A DNA stretch of 64,000 nt from Echinococcus granulosus (Eukaryota; Platyhelminthes; Cestoda; Cyclophyllidea; Taeniidae). The stretch is from assembly GCF_000524195.1 (NCBI RefSeq), contig NW_020170508.1, positions 114,109 to 178,108 of the forward strand, given 5' to 3'. The number at the start of each line of letters is the position of its first letter. Positions within the stretch are counted from its first letter, which is position 1. The translations under genes and the position numbers were made by a program. The notes under the pieces are model-generated. The model saw only the letters and a list, made by a program, of their open reading frames with translations, searched no databases and was not told the DNA's origin. Positions 55,701 to 64,000 of the stretch are shown piece by piece.

Positions 55701-57915
55701 AGCCTTGAAGGCAGGTGCTGCCTACCTCCCGAATCCCGTGGCGGAGGTCTTTTCACAAGACCGATCTTTCGCTTTCGCTTGGATTCCTTCTGCTGCTGCC
55801 AACTTGGCGAGTGTAAATTCACCCGCCTCCGTCAGTCACGTCACCGCCGCCACCGCGTCTCCTCACGGTGACGTTGAGCATGGAGGTAGTGGGCAAGTTG
55901 GCACAGCGTTCAAGAAGGCTGCTGCTCTTCTCTGGTGAGAAGGAAAAGAAAGTGACTGTTGGACCTATGTATTCATTCTTATCTTCTATTTTCCTTTTTT
56001 TTTCAGCCACGGTGACCAGTACCGACTTCTGGTGGCGGGATTGGACGGTTATCTCCACATCTTCACCTTTGATTCGGCCCGTGGGGGTGAGGCGACCCTG
56101 CTGCGAACTCAGAGGTGGGTGTCCGCGTAATTTTCTCACCCTGCTACGTCTAATCTTCTCCTCCTTCCTTTCTTTTCTACAATTTATACGGTGTGCTTTT
56201 GTATTCATCTTTTGTTTTCAGGCCTAGTGGTATCAAGAAGGCTGCGAGTTATCGACTGATTTACTCCAAAAATGTTAAATACTTGTCGTGAGTATAGTCG
56301 GTTGCTCTGACGTGATATCTATCTTGCCCATGGTAGATCAGATGGCTGGAAATGGAGGCCTATCCGAAGGTTTCTTCTTTTTTGCCTTCATTTCTCCTCC
56401 CCAGCCGTCTGGTTGTCTGGTCATCTAAGCACGCCTTTTCCCAGATTCCAATTATTTCACGTGTCCTGTTGCAGTTGTTGTCGCTTTTGTTTAACCCAAT
56501 TTTCGGGTGTTGATTCGACTGTTTTTTTGAGGTAATGGAAGAGTCTTTTCAATTTAGGCCTTTTTTTCTCTATACGCTTGACGAAGAATAGGCAACCAAT
56601 GAGTGTGCAGCGGCCTTGAGGCATTAGCCAATCAGGGAGGGCTTGCTTTAAGACTTCCTTCCGCTCTCCCTTAGAGCGTACTTTTTCTTTTGCAGCCTAG
56701 CCGATATCATATGCATAAGGTAAGCTGCGTCAGATGGTAAGATCTCTGTGAACTGGGAAAGAGTTGGACTAGTAAGGTGGCGCGCCTAGCGCCTCTTCGA
56801 TTTGTGTAGTTGTGGGAGCGCGCCCTTTTTCGCCGTTTATCCACTTTTACAAACTTTTGTGTAAGATACATTTTTGTAGAAACGAGTACATTGAAAGGCG
56901 GAAGCGGAATGGGAAGAAGACAGTTGCATTCGATCCGTTGCCAGTGCTAGATGAGTAAGTAGCTACCAACATCCAGTGGAAATGCAGGTCTCTTGAAAAG
57001 CGTTAGTCAAGCACTGAATTTCGTCACTTGTTTTTTGTCTGAATTCGTATCTCTTGCAGGAATTTGCAAAATTGTGAGCGAATTGGAAATAGATATGCTT
57101 CAGCTGTACAATTGTTCATCGAGGATGCATTGTTTGGGGACAAGGAGTAAGTATCTGTGTAGTTAGTTGGTGGCAGCGATGTCATTGACACAGGAGCTAA
57201 TCAAATGATTAGAAATGGGATTTTGATCCTCTTGTTGCGTTTTCGTCTCCCTCTCCTCCCCCACTCCGGTTCTACCCGTTCTGCCTTTTGTGTGTGAGAG
57301 TTATTCAGAAAAGAGAACTTGGAGCTTCGTGTTTCGGTGTTCTTGGGGCCCCCCAAGCTCCGCCTTTCACCATTTCTTTGTGTTTTTGGGGCTCACCTGC
57401 CTTCTTTTTTGGGAAAATTAAACGATCGCCTTTATCGCTAGGGCAGGCGTCTTCAAAACTCGGGTTATGCGGTCCCTGTGTGTCACTAATTGACACTCAA
57501 AACTTGCCCCTTGGCTTCCTTACCTCTAGAGTAGGCCTGTAAGACTGTGTTGCCTTTTTCAGCCTCATCGATTCGGGCAACGTGAGTCTCGCTCCTTCGG
57601 GTATCCCAGTTCAACAGCACAAACAGACTCAAGGATCCACAGATGCCGCCTCTTCTTCGCATCGTAGTTTCGCAGCTGTCGCCGGTTCAAGCATGGAGCC
57701 CTCAGCCAGTCGTGAGTTATCTATTTTAGATTTACTTTACTTAAATACACATCAGTAGCCATTGTTTTGTTTGTGGAATTGCTGCAGAGGATTTGCTGGC
57801 GACGGAGGTGATGCTGTTGGTCACCCCCTCGACTGCTCCTCAGGGTTACTGCTACGAAACGGAGTTCCCCACCATCCAGTCTTCTCACCACACTCCTTCG
57901 AGAAAAAAGTGTTAG
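49739..57915 (+). CDS. WIPI: WIPI/Atg18-family PROPPIN, 13 exons, 598 aa
   Basis: WIPI proteins are seven-bladed beta-propellers that bind PtdIns3P/PtdIns(3,5)P2 on nascent autophagosomes and recruit the lipidation machinery. Exons: 49739-49830, 49973-50052, 50103-50269, 51946-52143, 54560-54720, 55307-55432, 55575-55934, 56007-56114, 56222-56287, 56880-56954, 57060-57146, 57563-57711, 57788-57915; phases agree throughout. Key matches are [35 protein letters not shown], the lipid-binding FRRG (MEFRRGLAR, exon 5), [13 protein letters not shown], then a long Ser-rich blade-6 loop before [12 protein letters not shown], and GLDGYLHIF. It looks closer to WIPI1/WIPI2 than WIPI3/4, but I cannot choose a subtype. 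About 150 residues after the propeller (exons 9-13) have no counterpart I recognise and include a basic patch RRKRNGKK. The first donor (49831) is the least certain boundary. Confidence 0.9.
50270..51945. other. WIPI intron 3
   Basis: A 1.68-kb intron. Open frames on both strands (for example 50941-51324 and 51671-51925) have no recognisable features. Confidence 0.5.
52200..54550 (+). repeat. Degenerate CATC/TCCA-type low-complexity tract in WIPI intron 4
   Basis: Intron 4 (52144-54559) is largely pyrimidine-rich sequence made of imperfect CATCCA, TCATCCATC, ATTCACC and similar units, densest at 52230-52500, 52900-53050 and 53780-54540. The Ser/Pro/Leu-rich open frames here (for example 53789-54235) are by-products of the composition. 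It is the same type of tract as in huntingtin intron 4. Confidence 0.65.
54721..55306. other. WIPI intron 5
   Basis: A 586-bp pyrimidine-rich intron that splits the codon after the FRRG segment; no other feature is seen. Confidence 0.5.
56288..56879. other. WIPI intron 9
   Basis: A 592-bp intron containing a GC-rich pocket near 56778-56835; no gene is recognised. Confidence 0.45.
57147..57562. other. WIPI intron 11
   Basis: A 416-bp intron. The 84-codon plus-strand open frame at 57288-57542 is not continuous in phase with its neighbours and is not protein-like. Confidence 0.45.
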
Positions 57916-58432
57916 CCGTGCGACTTATATTTGGTCTGTTTTTTATCCATGCCTTTAGAGCAATCGAAAAACGTTCCTTGTCATCCGCACCAGCAGGAGT
58001 AACGCTAGCGGTGGGGTGTATGTTGGATTCTTGCGGTCGCAAATGCGTGATAAGAGACAAGGTGCTTCATCCGTAAGTCACCCTGTTCCCTCTCTTCTCA
58101 GCTCTCAACTCTTCCATCTCGTTCCTCCATTTTGATTTCCGCTGTGTGTATGTTTGGCCGGGCAGCGGTTCTCTCCTCTGTGACATATTTTCCTGGACCT
58201 TTTCATGTTTTACCTTGGCGGACAATAGCTCTTCATGTATACGTTTGCGCTGGACACAACTATTGTCAATGTGTATGTGTGTGGGAGAGACAGTTCCATA
58301 CGATTAAAGCTATTATTTGTTTAAAGTTTTTCTCTATTAGAACTTTTAGTTTCGGTAATTTGAATTTTGGGGTTCCTTAAAGTATAAATCTCTTTACGGC
58401 GTGAATGGTGACCAGCCTAAACTGGATTCCCC

Positions 58433-58532
58433 NNNNNNNNNNNNNNNNNNNNNNNNNNNNNNNNNNNNNNNNNNNNNNNNNNNNNNNNNNNNNNNNNNNN
58501 NNNNNNNNNNNNNNNNNNNNNNNNNNNNNNNN
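58433..58532. other. Assembly gap (100 N)
   Basis: Exactly 100 undetermined bases, about 520 bp after the WIPI stop codon. Confidence 0.95.
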
Positions 58533-61500
58533 CAGGTTAGTTCGGCCAATATTTTTGTGCTAGATGGAGGCGAATTTCTGCATTATAATGTAGCTAAACA
58601 GTTTTATGCATTTGGCAATCCTCCACCAGTTATCAAAAGTCATTTTATCGCGTTGAACTGAAAATCACACTTTTTTGGAGTTACCTGATAACCACTGGGC
58701 TATGAGGTACCAACGTGCGTAATTGGTTTATCAGGGTGATATAGAAGGGTTGGAACACCGAAGCCGATTTCCGGCAACGGGAAGTGTGCCCTTTCGGTTG
58801 GAGGAATGCATCACTGACACTAACACCTCTGACTGGCATTCTTTGGAATGTCATTGAAAGATATCCAGTTTGGATGTAATATAACAAAGCGCTGTTTTGC
58901 TTTGCTTGCGGTTAGGCCTTCCATGGGTTAGGGATAAATCTCACACGTTCTAGGGGAGACGAGGGGTGCAACATCCAAACCGGCTTAGATGTAGCTGTGT
59001 GTGGAACAAGGAGTGTGTGTGGTTAGTTAGAACTTCGAATACATACTTCTTTTTCTGTTGCAAGCTCTGAAATCGTCTAATTTTGGAAGCAGATCTACTA
59101 ACGCAAATTCAGTAGTACACGTCAGGGTTACCTTTATTGCACATTTTGCGTTTCGTTAGCCAAAATAGTGAATAAAGGTGGAAGATGTAGAACTGACTCT
59201 CAAGGAAGTAAAGCTGGCATTGTATTTGCATCCAGGCATTGTGCAGTCCATTATCTGCTCTCTGGAAACGCACTACGGACCTGAAATGAACAATTGACAG
59301 AAATCAAAAGGCTGACGAAGTACAAACTGCAAATTAGCTTTAAACCGGAGAGGGAGAGAGAAACTCACGAGAAGGACTTCGCCCCAAAGCTTTACGATTT
59401 GATGCTAATGTGTGTTGATTTGTTTTGACAGTTTTCTTAAGGGCTCTGGAGACATCGCTTTCAATTAGTGGGAATTCGGACTGACGGCAAATGTTACGCG
59501 TCGGTGAAGATTTACCAGCTCTTGCTTAAGAAATGGATAAGTTGATTGATAAATTATTCTCTCCAATTTACGGGTGCTTAATTGGGGTAGATAAAAACAA
59601 AAGCTCCCTATTTGTTACCTCATTTTTTTTACACCAGGTTCTGAATTTTAGAGGCCTTGCTCACGATTTCCTGTCTCCCTAAAGTCAGAGAACTTGGTTG
59701 CTGTAATTCCTTAACTTCAAGCGGACAGATTTAATCACCGTTCGAGTTTTTAGGTCAGAGGGGCTTGACAAACCTGGAATTACAAAGCTTAGCGCTACTC
59801 TCCTCATATTTGCTCACAGCTCTTGAGAAATGCGCCCGAGTAGTCGAAAAGGTGCCACAATTATGTCGCCCTCCACCACTGCGACAATCTTATACGACTG
59901 GTCCTTAAATTTATTTGCACAAACTGAGTCGCTCGCCTACCCCTCCCTACCCAAAAAAGTTAATTTTGTAACTTTTAATGGGCTGAAGTCAGGTTTTAAA
60001 GACACCAGACACCTCTTCTTACACCTGTATCTGGGCCACTTGTGTTTGTCGCCTGTCCCCTACCAAAGTGATGTCAAAAAATGAGACGATTGTGGAGGAG
60101 GTGTAGAAATTAATCACAACATCTTTCAACATACACACAAGGCGGTGAAGCAGGATTTCGGATCCCGGGAAGTGTTATGGACTGAGCCAATTGTCAAATG
60201 CTGTGGACTGGATTCACTACGCTCGCGTAGCCAGCTACATAATCAAAGGATAAAGACTTCAGAAAAAGGCGTTGAGTGGGCATTGGTGGATGCGAGAGGC
60301 TGAGTCGGAGTGCGTGGGTGTTAGTAATTGAGTGACCTTGACCTTCGCGCTATTACCGGTACACTTGAAGCGCATCTCCATACGATATGTGCCAAGTAGG
60401 GAGAACTGGGCGATAGCACGAGTCTCTGGGATGTCCACCGATCAGCCATCAATCGGAAATCCTGGAAATTCGAGTGGGAACGTCTTTTCGGAGTTGCGGG
60501 CATCCCCATCAGGAGGATCATTTTTACGATCATGACTAACGACTGTCGCTGAGGAGGCGTAACTCATGACTCGCAGCCACCTATCCATGTCAATCGGCGG
60601 TTTTGAAAGTGGTGCCACTCTTAAGTAGGATTGAGTTCCACTGCTGGAAGACTTCAGAGTGGAATTTTACAGCAACGCCAAGTCTTCTACTATAACGAAC
60701 ATGCCAATCAGTCAAACGACTCTTTACGAGCATACTTCCAACCCATTGTGTCAAATTAGTAAATGGCCACTCCAGAAACCCAACCGATTAAAGGTAACAT
60801 TTTCATTCCCTCTCTAGATATGAAATAGTAACCCAAATGGCTAATAATAAGCAATACGGGTTCCATCCAGTCTTTTACTCGTGGAATTTCTGGTTCAGGT
60901 ATCCCAGAGGCTAAACTTAGTGTAGTGAAGCCCCGAAAGTTGCCCTTTTAAGGGGGCCAAGTTGGAGGTATGGAACCGGTAAGTGTTTGAAATATTGATA
61001 CATGTGTCTATTACAGTCGGATCTCACTTTTAGGCCTCCCGCGCGCAACGTGGGGAGCATTAACGCTTAACAATACTTCTCTTTGTTCTCAAGTGCATCA
61101 GTTTTAAGGCTAGACCCATAATGGAGAGAGCTATACGCGAGTACTTAAAGGCTGTGTTGTTTCGCCATAATTTTTAACTATGAAACAGGAGCTTAAAGAC
61201 AGTTAAGGGGCATAAAAATACCAGAGACACCGTGCACTAGGATCCGATACTACTTAATCGAATTAAGCGTCTCTTATTTCAATGCTTGATATTGAACAAC
61301 TGACATCTACCCCAGTGAGCAGTTTTTAATGTAGACAGTTTGGCACTTCTTTTGGCAGAATTGACACAAATTCACGCCGAACGAATCACTTGTGTTTGGT
61401 GCTTAATACGCCATTGATTTAATTCCAAAATTCCTGCTCAACTCCTCCACTCGTCTGTAAGCAAATCCCCGCCTACGTGATTGGCATGAGGGGTGACAGG

Positions 61501-63572
61501 GCGACGTCTCAACCACCCTACTTGAATTTAAAAACATGTCCTTAAAAAATTAATCTTGTTTCTTAGTAAGATATGATGGAAAAGGACGCATCTTTTGCTA
61601 GGTTAACCAGGTCCTCCCTAGTAACTTTAATATGGGATCGATTCAACTACCCATTGGACAGGAAGCGGACCGATTTAAAAATAATATCAATTGCCGACGT
61701 AGAGGGGAGTTAAGGGGGCTATTAGCATGGCTGAGAGACCACGCTGCCTAGCGAAATTACAAGTGCGGAGCCTTATGTGCCTGCGTAACCAACACATAGA
61801 CTTAAGTTGACAAAGTGTAACGAGAAAGATCCTTTTGATCGGCTTCCTCGGTACTCCCCTTGGACACCCCTCCCCGATTCAGCCATCAAAATGTAGTCGC
61901 TACTATGAGAAAGATACTCTCGAATGAACCACCCTAGTTATCGAATTTGCGTGTAAATAGGAAGGTATCTGACTGCCACACTACTGATTTATCTTGGCAA
62001 ATCTACTGGTTTAGAGGTTTCGTCGTCATGTTTGAGAACACCAAACCATCCATCATCCGAAAAGCGGAGTTATTTAATAAAGGATGGGGTTAAAAATAGT
62101 TTTGTGGGGATATAGTTGCGCGTCCATTCATTCTTGCCACTTTGCATTTCCTTCGGTGCTGCCAGTCCATAAATTCACCCTGGTTCTATCTGACTCGGCG
62201 AGAGGTGGCAGATGTATTGCGCGTTAACTTAAGGGACATCTACAGAGAGGTAGAGCTCCGTGACGAACTGTTCTAGATGGTATATGGCTAGTGCCACCTC
62301 ATCTCTAATAGCATTCCTGTAAAACACGTCTAAAATAAGCATCTTTTTTAGCTCTAAGCTGCAGATGTCATTCTCTTGTCATGGTATGGTCTACCGTTCG
62401 GAATAGAAAATCAGATTATTTGTTCCTTAGCATAGGGTTTGCTTGCCGTTGCCACCTATGTTACGGCTGGAGGCCTTCCCAAAGTTCAAGAAGCTATCAA
62501 CGAGGACAGAAAATGTGCTACCAGTGTAGAGAACGGGTGGAAACTACTGGTAATATCCGAAGGTCATGCCACCGAGAGCAGGTACAATTGGCGGAGCCTT
62601 AATTGCATGCATCATCAAACACTAAGCTGAACAAACTATCACAGAACTACAATATTATAAGAACTCATCGTCAGTATGCTAGTAGAGCCATTTAGAGCTT
62701 TTAACTGCTGCCAGCTTGCATCTCATTGGCTACCTTCTAATCAATCGGTTCCATCAACCAATCAACGATCAGGAAGGAATCGCCAAGTTTAAAAATGACA
62801 TAAAGTTGGATTGTGACAAATAATTTCCAGGAAGTATCAAAATAGTCATCAGTCTACTCTAAATTAGGACAACAGTTCATTAATTCACCAAATGTGAGTT
62901 AACTGCAATTGTAAACGATAGGAAGCATGAAAAGTTGGCTTTATATATTTTGGACCCTTGAAGAGGGCTATCTATTCCGTAGACAACTTTAACACACTTA
63001 ATTTTAAAAAGAGTTCACCTTTCATTTAAAGTGGAAGGGGACCAGTCCGAGGAATTGCTTTCACTCACTGACCCGATCGCAGGGTGTAGCTGCATAATCT
63101 CACAATAAGCCGAGGTGCGGAAGTCAATTTGGCTCCGTCCTTCAGTATTACCTCGTCGTCTTCCACTCTAAGTAACTTGTTGCAGTATCATAATGTTTTG
63201 GTAAAAAAGAGAATCTATAACAATTTCAGACCTTTTCCTTACCCCCCCCCTCACGACGTACCTTTCCAACTAAGGACGACTGAAAGTAGTAATCTGATGC
63301 CTTTGTTTAACTGTTTGTGATAAACTGCTTTGACTCTTTGATCGCTGAAGGTTGTATTTCCACACTGCGGCCTTTGGGCCCTGCTAATAATCTGCCAGCT
63401 ACTCCCTATGGTAGTAAGTAGTATCTTCCGCCACCACTATTTGCACTATTAAACAGACTAACTCTACTGTTCCCACTCCTACATTAGTGTTATAAATCCA
63501 AAGCTTTTGACTAAGATGCACAATTTAGCGCACTCACCTCTTGAATATCTAATTCAAAAAGGAAGAAATCCA

Positions 63573-63594
63573 AGCGTCACGAATATGTGACGCT
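63573..63594. repeat. 22-bp inverted repeat
   Basis: The arms AGCGTCAC and GTGACGCT flank a GAATAT centre. The half site GTCAC/GTGAC is shared with the palindrome at 24667. Confidence 0.55.
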
Positions 63595-64000
63595 AGGGCA
63601 GCATACATTCCCACTTTTGTAAACTACTTAATTCCCTCTTTTGCATCTAAAATATTACGAGACTAGATTGTGTCTCTCAAATTAAAAGGTAGGTTTTCCA
63701 ACACTAGAGGACTTTGGAAGTGGGTCTGCGATGAGCCATATCTATCCCGCCAACCCTACAGCTGTTCATTTGACCAAATAAAAAAAAAACTTCGGGAAGA
63801 AACTCCTTTTCAGTGTTTTCACTCCTTTAGTTTGTTAAACTACTCCTCACCGGATGAGGAGCTACAACCTCCTCATGCTCCGTTTTAAAGTTGGACATAA
63901 AAAGCGGGGTTTTTGACATGCTCCTGGCTAAATTCGTTTTAAAAAGAGAAAATATATATTTTGTGGTGACAAGGAAGCATGCAAGGTGGATAAATGATTG

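Larger units (their letters stand above)
57916..64000. other. Gene-poor region downstream of WIPI
   Basis: About 6 kb of AT-rich sequence, broken by an assembly gap, follows the WIPI stop. I see no conserved coding exon, tRNA, rRNA or mobile-element protein. A 22-bp inverted repeat at 63573-63594 is listed separately. The region could belong to introns or flanks of genes outside the window. Confidence 0.4.

Noticed and set aside
57960..58074. Possible extra exon after the WIPI stop, between a good acceptor and a GTAAGT donor
   Set aside because: It cannot be joined in phase to the last WIPI exon without an unsupported donor, and neither reading is recognisable.
62439..62630. 63-codon frame with an orderly-looking sequence in the downstream region
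   Set aside because: No flanking splice sites consistent with a gene and no recognised family.

Overview
The window is eukaryotic nuclear DNA. Genes are split by many GT–AG introns, and most introns in the dense parts are under 500 bp. The gene set and compact architecture suggest a platyhelminth, probably a tapeworm. That taxonomic call is inference; no rRNA or mitochondrial marker is present. Two 100-base runs of N (40348-40447, 58433-58532) look like scaffold gaps.

Layout: (1) 571-30680, plus strand: a huntingtin orthologue in about 44 exons, about 3,380 codons. It has no polyglutamine tract. (2) Inside its 7.0-kb intron 16 (12768-19782) lie four intronless, co-oriented, mutually related genes (A-D, 359-382 aa) of a family I do not recognise. 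Each has a CACGTGAC motif close upstream of its likely start codon. (3) 32139-42739, minus strand: SPT16, the large subunit of the FACT histone chaperone, in 16 exons, convergent with huntingtin. (4) 44549-47579, plus strand: an HTATSF1 (TAT-SF1/Cus2) orthologue in 6 exons, divergent from SPT16. (5) 49739-57915, plus strand: a WIPI/Atg18-type PROPPIN with the FRRG motif, 13 exons. (6) 57916-64000: no gene I can support.

Exon boundaries were set by hand from GT/AG sites, reading-phase continuity and remembered human protein sequences. Phases agree across every junction in all four multi-exon genes. The one exception is an apparent frame disruption in huntingtin exon 12, near 10450. The four host genes are unrelated housekeeping genes (scaffold HEAT protein, chromatin, splicing, autophagy) with no operon-like logic. 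The notable part is the nested four-gene family: conserved Cys/His patterns, a shared upstream E-box, its own polyadenylation signals and an A-(B-C)-D relationship pattern.
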